From Actinomycetota bacterium (GTDB lineage Bacteria > Actinomycetota > Acidimicrobiia > Acidimicrobiales > Ilumatobacteraceae): a DNA stretch of 64,000 nt. Each line of letters begins with the position of its first letter. Within the stretch, counting starts at the first letter, position 1. The notes beneath the pieces are model-generated. The model made no database searches, was not told the DNA's origin, and saw only the letters and a program-made list of their open reading frames with translations. The position numbers and the translations under genes were made by a program. Where the stretch lies: the NCBI GenBank assembly GCA_963169665.1, contig CAUJET010000043.1:62001-126000 (forward strand), in the 5' to 3' direction. Below, one piece after another: positions 41,190-49,773 of this stretch.

Positions 41190-43589
41190 ATGTCAGGAAG
41201 CATCAGCTTCACCGCTGGCGGCATCGACGTGTCGTCGATCGTCAGCGGATTCATCGCGGCCGAACGGGTGCCGATCGACAACCTCATCACCCGCCAGTCG
41301 GCGGTCAAGCTCAAGAGCGACGCCGTCGGTCGATTGCGCAACAGCTTCGAATCGCTCAAGTCCGCCGCCTCCAACATCGTCAGCGGCGGTATCACCAAGT
41401 TCTCTTCGTCGGTCTCGAACTCGAGTGTCGTCGCCGCGTCGCTGACCTCCAGCGCCGCCGCCGGCTCGATCAGCTTCACCGTCGACCAGCTCGCTCGCGC
41501 CCACGGCATGCGCACCTCCACCACCGTGGCGAGCGACACCTCGGTCGTCACGACGGCCGCGTCACTGGCGCTGTCGACGACGACCACCAAGCTCGGCCTC
41601 GGAGCCGCGACCGTCGACCCCGGCGTCGCCGCCGGCAAGTACACCGTGACGGTCACCCAAGCGACGGTCGGCGCAGTCAAGACCGGGACGACCGCGCTCG
41701 CCGGCTCGACCACGATCAGCACCGGCGTCAACGACACGGTGGACGTCGTGATCGACGGTGCTGCCCGCTCGCTCACCCTGGCCGCCGGCACCTACGACGC
41801 CGGCAGTCTCATGACGGCCGTGCAGAATGCCATCACCGCCACGGGCGGGGGCGCCACGGCATCGCTCGACGGCACCGGTCGCCTGCGTGTCACCACCACC
41901 CACGAGGGATCGGCGGCCACGATCCAGGTCACCGGCGGCAACGGGCTCGCATCGCTCGGCCTCGGCGTCGATGGCGCGGCGATCGCCGGCACCGACGGCG
42001 CCGTGCAGATCGGTACGAACGCCGCCACCACGGTCACCTCCGCCGGCATCGGGGGCACCGTCGCCGTCGCCACCGGCAGCGGCAACCTCACCTTCGACGT
42101 CAGCGGGGGCTTGCGCGCCGGCTCGGGCAACGTCGCGGTCGTCTCGACCGGCGATCGCAGCCTCACCGCCGTCGCCGCCGCCATCAACTCCGCGAATGCA
42201 GGTGCCACCGCCTCCGCCGTGAAGGTCTCCGACGGCAACTGGCTGCTCCAGGTGAACTCGAAGTCCACCGGCACCAACGGCAAGGTGCTCCTCGACGACG
42301 CGGTCTTCGCGGGCATCGGTGGGCTCACGCAGACCTCGGCGGCGCAGGACGCGAAGATCACCCTCGGTTCGGGGCCGGGTGCGTACTCGGTCGCATCGAG
42401 CAGCAACGTCTTCAGCGGCGTGATGCCCGGTGTGAGCCTGACCGCGCTCGCCGAGTCGGCCACGGCCGTCACCGTCAGCGTCGGCATGAACGAGGGCTCG
42501 ACGGCCGACGCCGTCAACAGCCTCGTGAGCTCGATCAACTCGGTGCTCGCCGACATCAACATGCAGACCAAGTTCGATCCGAAGACGAAGTCCTCCTCGC
42601 CGCTCTCGGCCGATGCCGGCATCCGGCGCATGGCGGAACAGCTGCGCAACGCGGTGACGTCCCTCGTGGGCGACACGACGAACGGCCTCGCGTCGACGAT
42701 CGGTATCGACGTCCAGCGAGACGGCAGTCTCAAGTTCGACCGGAGCGAGTTCATGACTGCGCTGGCGGCAGATCCTGGCGTGGTCGAGCGCATGTTCGGT
42801 CGCGGTGGGAGCTCCACCAACAGCGTCACGTTCGCGACGGCCATCGACAGGACGGCCGCCGGCTCGTATGCCATCGAGGTGACGACGGCCGCGACCCGAG
42901 CCACCACCGGCGTGATCCTCACCGGCGGCTCGCCCGCCGGTCAACGCATCGGCGTCCGCGTCGGCTCGGTCGTCGCGACCTACGACGCGGCACCCGGCGC
43001 GACGGCAGCGGACATCGCCACCGGCCTCAACAACGCGCTGGCCGAGGCCGGCCTGAAGGTGAACGCCGAGGAGAGCGGTGGGGGCGTGAAGCTGACCGCC
43101 GTCGGCTATGGCGGCGCGGGTTCGTTCGAGACGAACCTGGACATGACCGGCGCCAACGTGTGGGGAACCAACACCGGCACCGATGTGGTCGGCACGATCG
43201 ACGGCAAGACGGCCATCGGCGTCGGTCAGCGGCTGCGGCTCCTCGACACCGACACGTCACAGGCCAAGGGGTTGGAGGTCGATGTCGCGGAGGGTGCGAC
43301 GGGCACGCTCGGACCCGTGAGCTACTCGCCCGGCATCGCGGCTCGCCTCGTGAACCTCGTCGCCGTCGCGACGAGCGAGGGCGGGACCCTCAACAGCTCG
43401 GCCAAGACGTACGAGACCCGGACCACCGCGTTCAACGAGCAGATCACCCGCTACGAGGATCGACTGGCGGTGAAGGAGGCCTCCTACCGTCGGCAGTGGA
43501 CGGCCGTCCAGAACCTGCTCAACAACATGCAGAACCAGCAGAGCTGGCTCACCAGCCAGATCAACAGCATGAGCGGCGGCAGCAACTGA
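41190..43589 (+). CDS. fliD: flagellar filament cap protein FliD (long form)
   Basis: A 799-residue FliD. The N-terminal conserved stretch (ISFTAGGIDVSSIVSGFIAAE) and the C-terminal coiled helices (TAFNEQITRYEDRLAVKEASYRRQWTAVQNL, then QQSWLTSQINSM) are typical. It is much longer than usual (about 450-650), with a Thr/Ala/Gly-rich central region of repeated beta-type modules. It caps the filament and places flagellin subunits. Strong GGAGGAGG box before ATG 41190. fliS follows. Confidence 0.93.
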   Translation: MSGSISFTAGGIDVSSIVSGFIAAERVPIDNLITRQSAVKLKSDAVGRLRNSFESLKSAASNIVSGGITKFSSSVSNSSVVAASLTSSAAAGSISFTVDQLARAHGMRTSTTVASDTSVVTTAASLALSTTTTKLGLGAATVDPGVAAGKYTVTVTQATVGAVKTGTTALAGSTTISTGVNDTVDVVIDGAARSLTLAAGTYDAGSLMTAVQNAITATGGGATASLDGTGRLRVTTTHEGSAATIQVTGGNGLASLGLGVDGAAIAGTDGAVQIGTNAATTVTSAGIGGTVAVATGSGNLTFDVSGGLRAGSGNVAVVSTGDRSLTAVAAAINSANAGATASAVKVSDGNWLLQVNSKSTGTNGKVLLDDAVFAGIGGLTQTSAAQDAKITLGSGPGAYSVASSSNVFSGVMPGVSLTALAESATAVTVSVGMNEGSTADAVNSLVSSINSVLADINMQTKFDPKTKSSSPLSADAGIRRMAEQLRNAVTSLVGDTTNGLASTIGIDVQRDGSLKFDRSEFMTALAADPGVVERMFGRGGSSTNSVTFATAIDRTAAGSYAIEVTTAATRATTGVILTGGSPAGQRIGVRVGSVVATYDAAPGATAADIATGLNNALAEAGLKVNAEESGGGVKLTAVGYGGAGSFETNLDMTGANVWGTNTGTDVVGTIDGKTAIGVGQRLRLLDTDTSQAKGLEVDVAEGATGTLGPVSYSPGIAARLVNLVAVATSEGGTLNSSAKTYETRTTAFNEQITRYEDRLAVKEASYRRQWTAVQNLLNNMQNQQSWLTSQINSMSGGSN

Positions 43590-43683
43590 CCCCGCAACCC
43601 TGGCATCGCCCTCGCGGTGCCGGACGGTCCTCAGGGACCACACCACTCCCCGTCCACCCTCGACGAACCATGGAAGGTCAGTC

Positions 43684-44181
43684 ATGTCACCACAGTCACT
43701 CCGAGCCAGATTCACCGATGGAGGCCTCGAGACGGCCTCACCGGCACGAGTCGTCGTCATGGCGTACGACCGCCTCGACCGCGACCTCGCCGGAGCGCTC
43801 GTCGCCATCGAGGCTCGGCAGATCGAACGCTCGCACGAGCTCCTCGTCCATGCCCAGGATCTGACCCACGAGCTGTTGTGCATGCTCGACCTCGACGCGT
43901 GGGAGCACGCGGCGCAGCTGGCGTCGATCTACCAGTACGTGATCGATCTGCTGACCACGGCCAACGTCCGCAAGAGCGCCAAGGAGATCAAGGAAGCTCG
44001 CACGTTGCTGGCCGGCCTCGGTGACGCGTTCCGCCAGGCCGCCGTCAGCGCTGCGGCGCCGGCGACCTCTGCAGCGCCGGCACCTCGTGTGTCGGCGGCG
44101 CTCGCCGCGCCCGTCATGCGCCCTGCCCCCGCCTTCGCCGGTGCCGATGCCGCACCGCGTCAGTTCTCGGCACGAGCCTGA
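43684..44181 (+). CDS. fliS: flagellin chaperone FliS
   Basis: A 165-residue helical protein whose N-terminal 125 residues fit FliS (PARVVVMAYDRLDRDLAGAL, EIKEARTLLAGLGDAFRQA). It keeps flagellin unfolded before export. The Ala/Pro-rich tail of about 40 residues is an extension not usual for FliS. It ends with TGATG, overlapping the next start by 1 nt. Confidence 0.9.
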   Translation: MSPQSLRARFTDGGLETASPARVVVMAYDRLDRDLAGALVAIEARQIERSHELLVHAQDLTHELLCMLDLDAWEHAAQLASIYQYVIDLLTTANVRKSAKEIKEARTLLAGLGDAFRQAAVSAAAPATSAAPAPRVSAALAAPVMRPAPAFAGADAAPRQFSARA

Positions 44182-44522
44182 TGGTCCGCCCACCTGACGC
44201 CGCCGAGGCAGCCGCCATCGCGCTCTGGGACGACCTGCTCCGCGCCTACGCGGAGGTCATCGAGCAACAGCGCGCGTACCTGCTGTCACTGAGCGCCGTC
44301 GAACACCTGGACGAGGCCACGCTGCTGCCGCCGCAGTTCCACGTGCCGGCAGGCGTGCCCCCGATGCCGACGAGCTTCGAGCCGTGGGCGATGTCGTTGC
44401 TCACGGAGACCGCCGGCCTCACCGAGCTCGCGCACCAGATCCTCAGCGATCGTCCGGCCATCGCCCGCGCGCCGCGGTTCGCGTCGTCCTCCAGCGGATC
44501 GACGCTCGACCAGAAGATCTGA
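44181..44522 (+). CDS. small protein at the FliT position
   Basis: A 113-residue, mostly helical protein (AIALWDDLLRAYAEVIEQQRAYL, then MSLLTETAGLTELAHQILS). Sequence similarity to FliT is not clear. Its size, helical character and 1-nt overlap with fliS suggest a FliT-like export chaperone or a FliS partner. No membrane segment. Confidence 0.55.
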   Translation: MVRPPDAAEAAAIALWDDLLRAYAEVIEQQRAYLLSLSAVEHLDEATLLPPQFHVPAGVPPMPTSFEPWAMSLLTETAGLTELAHQILSDRPAIARAPRFASSSSGSTLDQKI

Positions 44523-44529
44523 GGATGCC

Positions 44530-44979
44530 GTGCTCGCCGCCGACCTCCTGACGCTCCTGCTCGTGGCGGGGATCGTGGTGCTGATCATCAGCACCACGAT
44601 CATGGCGATGAACGTCACGCCGTGGGCACGGCGCCGGCGTCGGGATCGCGGCCGAACCGGCCGTGGACTGTCGGCCACCGCCGCGCACACCCTCGCGCTC
44701 GCCGAGGCCCGTGCCGCCACACATCGGGCCGAACTCGCGACCGCCGGCGTCGCCGCAGGGCCCCGTTCGGGCTCCGCCGCAGGTGACGGCATCACTGGAC
44801 AAGTCATCGACATCTCGGACGGTCTGTTCCAGGTTCGGGGTGCGTCCCGCGAGTTGACGGTGGAGTACGCGCAAGCGATCGCCGAGCACGTCGCGGAGAC
44901 CGACCCACAACGTGTTGCGGAGGTCATCAGCCAGTGGATCAGAGCAGACTCGACGATCGATCCCGATCTGTTCCGCTGA
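44530..44979 (+). CDS. small membrane protein with FliF-like C-terminal tail
   Basis: A 149-residue protein. One N-terminal transmembrane helix (LLTLLLVAGIVVLIISTTIMA) is followed by a basic patch and an Ala-rich middle. The C-terminal segment (YAQAIAEHVAETDPQRVAEVISQWI) closely resembles the FliG-binding tail of FliF (RRPQEVANVLRAWLAE). GTG start at 44530. It overlaps fliH by 46 nt. No known family recognised; it might recruit FliG or act near the C ring. Confidence 0.55.
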   Translation: MLAADLLTLLLVAGIVVLIISTTIMAMNVTPWARRRRRDRGRTGRGLSATAAHTLALAEARAATHRAELATAGVAAGPRSGSAAGDGITGQVIDISDGLFQVRGASRELTVEYAQAIAEHVAETDPQRVAEVISQWIRADSTIDPDLFR

Positions 44980-45605
44980 CCGCCGGCGCATCACCGCTGC
45001 AGCCGTTGCGCCAGGAATCCACACGACTGCAGCCCCTCCGGTTCGAACCCCCTCGCCTCGCGAGCTCGAACACCGGACGCATCACCCACAACCTCGCCGA
45101 CACCCAGGCACTCGAGGACGCCCGCCTCGCCGGACGCCGTGAGGCCGAGGCAGTGATGAACTCGGCGATCGAAGCCCATCGTCGTGCGACCGAGCAGATG
45201 CAGATGGCGGCGTCCGCGCTCGCCAACGCACTCGACCAGATCGAACACGTCGACCTCGGCATCCTCCACGACTTCCAGCAACAGGTGCTGTCGCTGGCGG
45301 TGTCGCTCGCCGAGGAGATCGTGGGACGCGAGCTGCGCACCTTCGACGACGTCACCGTCGCGAGCGTCGAACGGGCGCTCAGCCTCGTGCCCGACCGTGG
45401 CGACGTGGTGCTGCGCGTGAACCCGACCGACCTCGCCGCGGTGCTCGAGTCGGCTGCGGTGATGGGCCATCGTGCCGGCGACGTGCAGATCGTCGCCGAC
45501 GGCAACGTGCAGCGCGGCGGGTGCACGGCCGTGTGCGGTGCCCTCCAGGTCGACGCCCAGCTGCCGGCGGTCTTCGAACGGCTACGCGAGGCGTTCGCCT
45601 CATGA
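44934..45605 (+). CDS. fliH: flagellar export ATPase regulator FliH
   Basis: A 223-residue protein. The central coiled part (TQALEDARLAGRREAEAVMN) and the C-terminal domain (FQQQVLSLAVSLAEEIVGREL, then LRVNPTDLAAVL and QIVADGNVQRGGCTAVC) match FliH/YscL. It binds and restrains FliI. GTG start at 44934 inside the upstream gene gives translational coupling. It is placed before flgB rather than between fliG and fliI, where it usually lies. Confidence 0.88.
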   Translation: MDQSRLDDRSRSVPLTAGASPLQPLRQESTRLQPLRFEPPRLASSNTGRITHNLADTQALEDARLAGRREAEAVMNSAIEAHRRATEQMQMAASALANALDQIEHVDLGILHDFQQQVLSLAVSLAEEIVGRELRTFDDVTVASVERALSLVPDRGDVVLRVNPTDLAAVLESAAVMGHRAGDVQIVADGNVQRGGCTAVCGALQVDAQLPAVFERLREAFAS

Positions 45606-45705
45606 AAGTCTTGACGAAGGACCTGGCCAACGCTGCTTGCAATCCGGGGCCGATCCACACAGTCAGGGTCATGGCGGACGAGCGGCGAACGAGGACGGCG
45701 GACCG

Positions 45706-46071
45706 ATGAGCGTGATGAGCGTCTCCGGCATCTCCGACGGCACCACCCACGCACTCCACATGGCCATCAACGGCCTGGATGCGCGGCAACAGGCGATCGC
45801 CGCCAACGTGTCGAACCTCGAGACCCCGGGCTACCGGGCCCGCATCGTGAGCTTCGAGGACAGCCTGCGCGCTGCGCTCGAGGACGGCGATCCGACCTCG
45901 ACGAACGTGTCGGTCGCCGAGTCGCTCGCCGCGACCCGGATGAACGGCAACAACGTGAACATCGATTTCGAGCTCCTCGCAGAGAAGGAGAACGGGCTGC
46001 GTCAACGGCTCGTCGTGCAGGCGCTCAACGGCAAGTACTCGCTCTTGCGAACAGCGATCACCGGTCAGTGA
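45706..46071 (+). CDS. flgB: proximal rod protein FlgB
   Basis: A 121-residue rod protein. The N-terminal signature ALHMAINGLDARQQAIAANVSNLETPGYRA is the conserved rod/hook family motif. The C terminus (KENGLRQRLVVQALNGKYSLLRTAIT) fits FlgB. First gene of the basal-body run, 100 bp after fliH, so a promoter may lie in 45606-45705. ATG 45706 or 45715 could be used. Confidence 0.93.
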   Translation: MSVMSVSGISDGTTHALHMAINGLDARQQAIAANVSNLETPGYRARIVSFEDSLRAALEDGDPTSTNVSVAESLAATRMNGNNVNIDFELLAEKENGLRQRLVVQALNGKYSLLRTAITGQ

Positions 46072-46165
46072 CCGGTGGGGCCACGGATGGCCACCCACTT
46101 CCCCTCACACCATCCACCCCACCAGTCCCATCATCCGCTGATCAACCGTTGCAAGGAGGTACCCC

Positions 46166-46573
46166 ATGTCAGAAGTCTTCTCGATCCTCGGCGTCGCCAC
46201 GTCCGGGATGGGTGTCTACAAGACCTGGCTGAACGCCGTGGCCGACAACGTCGCCAACATGAACAACGTGGTCCGCACCGACGAGGCCGCCTTCCAGGAA
46301 CGTTTCGTCGAGGTCGAACCGATCGTCGGCGAGGACAGCCTGGGCGAGGGCGCCGTGGTGTCGGGCGTGCAGTTCGGTGACCCGAACGGCATCGTCGCCT
46401 ACGAACCCAACCACCCGTTGGCCGACGAGGAGGGCATGATCCGCCGCCCGAACGTGTCGCTCACCGACCAGATGGTCTACATGCAGCTGGCCCAGCGTGG
46501 CTACCAGGCCAACGTGCGCTCGTTCGAGAGCGCCAAAGAGGCCTACGAGACCATCCTCTCGATCGGGAAGTGA
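46166..46573 (+). CDS. flgC: proximal rod protein FlgC
   Basis: A 135-residue rod protein with the N-terminal motif ILGVATSGMGVYKTWLNAVADNVANMN and the C-terminal VYMQLAQRGYQANVRSFESAKEAYE. AAGGAGG lies just before the ATG. A typical length and order (flgB-flgC-fliE). Confidence 0.95.
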   Translation: MSEVFSILGVATSGMGVYKTWLNAVADNVANMNNVVRTDEAAFQERFVEVEPIVGEDSLGEGAVVSGVQFGDPNGIVAYEPNHPLADEEGMIRRPNVSLTDQMVYMQLAQRGYQANVRSFESAKEAYETILSIGK

Positions 46574-46575
46574 TC

Positions 46576-46890
46576 ATGGCCCTCCCGATCATGCCCATCT
46601 CGCCCATCACGGTCACCGGAGCGATCCAGCCCGGCAACCGCACCGCTGCCGTCCCCGGCGGCGGCGATGGCCAGTCGTTCGGCAACGTGCTCACCGAGCA
46701 GCTCAACAAGCTCTCGGCGGCGCACGCGAAGGCCGACGACCTGGCGCTGCAGGCCGCCACCGGCGACCTGCAGTCGATCCAGGACTACACCATCGCCTCG
46801 ACCGAGGCTCAACTGCTCACCCAACTCACGGTGCAGGTGCGGAACAAGGCCGTCGAGGCCTTCAACGACATCATGCGCATGCAGGTCTAA
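46576..46890 (+). CDS. fliE: MS ring-rod junction protein FliE
   Basis: A 104-residue protein whose C-terminal part (IQDYTIASTEAQLLTQLTVQVRNKAVEAFNDIMRMQV) is the FliE signature. The ATG at 46576 with GGGAAG 6 nt upstream is preferred to the GTG at 46570 that overlaps the flgC stop. It links the MS ring to the rod. Confidence 0.93.
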   Translation: MALPIMPISPITVTGAIQPGNRTAAVPGGGDGQSFGNVLTEQLNKLSAAHAKADDLALQAATGDLQSIQDYTIASTEAQLLTQLTVQVRNKAVEAFNDIMRMQV

Positions 46891-48570
46891 ATGCCCACTT
46901 CAGATCAATCCAACGCACTCGGCCGAGCGAAAGAGCTCGCCGGCAAGCTCACCCCGATCCAGAAGATCACGCTCGGCGCCGTGCTGCTGACCGTGATCGC
47001 CGGCGGGTTGGTGCTGTCGCGATCGTCCGACGCCGTGCCGATGACGGCGCTCTACACCGACCTCGATGCCGCCGACGCGGCGTCGGTGGTCGACTCGCTC
47101 GCCGGACGGGGCGTGCAGCACGACCTCGCCGACGGCGGCAAGACGGTGCTCGTGCCGAAGGACGAGGTGTACGACCTGCGCGTCGCACTCGCCGGTGAGG
47201 GACTGCCGTCGTCGAACGACGGCTACGCACTCCTCGACAACCAGGGCATCACGACCTCGGAGTTCCGTCAGCGCATCGACTACCAGCGTGCGCTCGAGGG
47301 CGAGCTCGCGAAGACCCTCACGGCGCTCGACGGCGTCCAGAGTGCCTCGGTGCACCTCGCACTGCCCGACGACTCGGTGTTCGTCGACGAGCCGGCCTCG
47401 CCGACCGCGTCGGTGCTCGTCGTCCCGCAGGGCGTCGGCGGCATCACGAGCAACGAGGTGGAGGCGATCATCCACCTGGTCGCCTCGTCGGTGAAGGACA
47501 TGCAGCCCGAAGGTGTGTCCGTGATCGACTCCGACGGCAACGTGCTGTCGGCCGGCGGTGGTGACGGCTCCGGCGGTCTCGCCATCGGCGGCACCAGCGA
47601 TCGGACGAAGGCGACTTCCGCCTACGAGGCGGACATGCAGGCGTCGATCCTCGCGATGCTGTCGAAGGCGCTCGGCTCGAACAAGGTCGGCGTCACCGTC
47701 ACCGCCGAGCTCGACCTCGACCAGACCCAGCAGACCTCGGAGGACTACGGCACCCTCGACCCGGAGTCGGACGAGCAGCCCTACGTGATCTCCAACAGCG
47801 CCTCCCGCGAGGAGTACGGCGCCGATGCCGCGGGTGCCAACGGCGCCGACGGCGAGACCGGCATCCTCGGTCCCGACGGTGCGCTCACCGCCGACGACAT
47901 CACCGTCGACGACGGCACCGGCACGCCGGTCGCCGCCTCCGGCTACGTGAAGGAGGAGGCCGACACCCAGTACGCGATCGACCGCGTGGTCGAGCAGCGC
48001 ACGATCGTGCCCGGCACGGTGAACCAGGTGAGCGTCGCCATCGTCGTCGACGAAGCGACGGTGACCCCGGAGCAGATCGACACGATCGACACGCTCGTGA
48101 AGGCGGCGATCGGGTACAGCGAGATCCGCGGCGACAAGGTGGAGGTCCAGGCGCTGCCGTTCGACACGACGGCCAGCACGGAGGCCGAGGAGCTCGCCAA
48201 GGCCGAAGAGGCAGCGGCAGCGAAGAGCCAGATGATGGGCATGGTGCGCACGATCGCCGTGCTGCTCGTGATCATCATCGCCCTGATCCTCGGGTACCGC
48301 AGCGCCAAGAAGGCACGCACGGTCACCGCCACACCGATCAACATCGGCGAGATCACCACCGGCCCGCGGCCGTCGCTCGGCCCGGGGTCGGCGATCGATC
48401 CGCTCGCCGAGGCCGACACCGAAGCGGTGCCGATCGCGATCAACCGGCCCCCGGACCGCGACGCGATCGTGATGAACGAACTCACCCAGATGGCCGACCG
48501 CCGCCCGCAGGAAGTGGCCAACGTGCTGCGCGCCTGGCTGGCTGAGAACAAGGCCGGGGCCCGTCGATGA
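46891..48570 (+). CDS. fliF: MS ring protein FliF
   Basis: A 559-residue protein with the two expected transmembrane helices (ITLGAVLLTVIAGGLVL and TIAVLLVIIIALILGYRSA). Between them are ring-building motifs (VPMTALYTDLDAADAASVV, then FRQRIDYQRALEGELAKTL). The C-terminal tail MADRRPQEVANVLRAWLAE binds FliG. ATG follows the fliE stop directly and the end overlaps fliG by 4 nt. Confidence 0.97.
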   Translation: MPTSDQSNALGRAKELAGKLTPIQKITLGAVLLTVIAGGLVLSRSSDAVPMTALYTDLDAADAASVVDSLAGRGVQHDLADGGKTVLVPKDEVYDLRVALAGEGLPSSNDGYALLDNQGITTSEFRQRIDYQRALEGELAKTLTALDGVQSASVHLALPDDSVFVDEPASPTASVLVVPQGVGGITSNEVEAIIHLVASSVKDMQPEGVSVIDSDGNVLSAGGGDGSGGLAIGGTSDRTKATSAYEADMQASILAMLSKALGSNKVGVTVTAELDLDQTQQTSEDYGTLDPESDEQPYVISNSASREEYGADAAGANGADGETGILGPDGALTADDITVDDGTGTPVAASGYVKEEADTQYAIDRVVEQRTIVPGTVNQVSVAIVVDEATVTPEQIDTIDTLVKAAIGYSEIRGDKVEVQALPFDTTASTEAEELAKAEEAAAAKSQMMGMVRTIAVLLVIIIALILGYRSAKKARTVTATPINIGEITTGPRPSLGPGSAIDPLAEADTEAVPIAINRPPDRDAIVMNELTQMADRRPQEVANVLRAWLAENKAGARR

Positions 48571-49598
48571 GCGACAACCTGCCTGCGATCCCGCAGTCCG
48601 ACCTGAGCGGCGCGCAGAAGGCGGCGATCCTGCTGCTGAAGCTCGGTCAGGAGCACTCGGCGAAGGTGTTGAAGCTGCTGGGCGACCAAGAGGTCACCCA
48701 GATCACCGCCGAGATCGTGAAGGCGCAGACGATCAAGAAGGAGGACAGCGAGGTCGCGCTCACCGAGTTCGCCGCCCTCGTCGTCGCCGGCGACCACCTG
48801 CAGAGCGGCGGCTTCCAGACCGCCCACGATCTGCTCGAGGCGTCGCTCGGCCCGATCCGCGCCACGGAGATCATCGAGAACCTCAAGGAGTCGATGGTCA
48901 AGGCGCCGTTCGAGTTCCTGAAGAACGCCGACCCACGCCAGATCCTCAACTTCCTCTCGGCCGAGCACCCGCAGACGATCGCGCTCGTGCTCGCCCACGT
49001 GCACCCCGACATCGCCTCGATGGTGGTCGGTGGTCTGCCAGAGGAATTGCAGCGCGAGGTGTCGATCCGTATCGCCACGCTCGACCAGACCTCGCCCGAG
49101 GTGATCACCATGCTCGAGGGGCAGCTCGAGAAGCGCCTGTCGTCGGTGGTGAAGAGTCAGACCAACCAGGCCGTGGCCGACGGTGTGCAGACCCTGATCG
49201 AGATCCTCAACCGTTCCGACCGTGCGACCGAACGCTCGATCTTCGAAGGTCTCGAACACCACAACGAAGAGCTCGCCGACGAGGTCCGTTCGCGGATGTT
49301 CGTGTTCGAGGACATCGTCACCCTCGACGACCGAGCGGTACAGCTCGTGCTGCGCCAGGTGGACGCCAAGGAGCTCGCGACGGCCCTCAAGGGCGTGCGC
49401 GCCGAGGTCAAGCAGAAGATCATGCGCAACATGTCCGAACGTGCGGCGCAGAACCTCGACGAGGAGATCACCCTCCTCGGCGCGGTGAAGATGAAGACCG
49501 TGGAGGAGGCGCAGGGCGCCATCGTCCGTGTGATCCGGGCGCTCGAGGAGAGCGGCCAGGTCGTGGTCACTCGCGGCACGGACGAATACGTCTCATAG
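48567..49598 (+). CDS. fliG: flagellar motor switch protein FliG
   Basis: A 343-residue FliG of usual length. Segments include LSGAQKAAILLLKLGQEHSAKVL (N domain), EHPQTIALVLAHVHPDIAS (middle domain EHPQT motif) and FEDIVTLDDRAVQLVLRQVD (C domain with torque-helix charges). It connects the MS ring to FliM/FliN and to the stator. The ATG overlaps the fliF stop (ATGA). Confidence 0.97.
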   Translation: MSDNLPAIPQSDLSGAQKAAILLLKLGQEHSAKVLKLLGDQEVTQITAEIVKAQTIKKEDSEVALTEFAALVVAGDHLQSGGFQTAHDLLEASLGPIRATEIIENLKESMVKAPFEFLKNADPRQILNFLSAEHPQTIALVLAHVHPDIASMVVGGLPEELQREVSIRIATLDQTSPEVITMLEGQLEKRLSSVVKSQTNQAVADGVQTLIEILNRSDRATERSIFEGLEHHNEELADEVRSRMFVFEDIVTLDDRAVQLVLRQVDAKELATALKGVRAEVKQKIMRNMSERAAQNLDEEITLLGAVKMKTVEEAQGAIVRVIRALEESGQVVVTRGTDEYVS

Positions 49599-49773
49599 GG
49601 GCCGTCGGGCCACCAGGCACGGGTATCCGTGCACACCCTGGGCGACCCGGACGATCAGACACATCAGTTCGGGCGCGCTGCGCTCGACGAGAACAACCAG
49701 ACACACTTCGGCTCAGGGACGACGCCGTTGGAGGAACCCACGGATCGGGGACCGACACCATCAGGAGCTCCCG

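Noticed and set aside
45624..45640. Sigma-54 promoter (TGGC...TTGC) before flgB
   Set aside because: The GG-to-GC spacing is 14 bp instead of the required 12.
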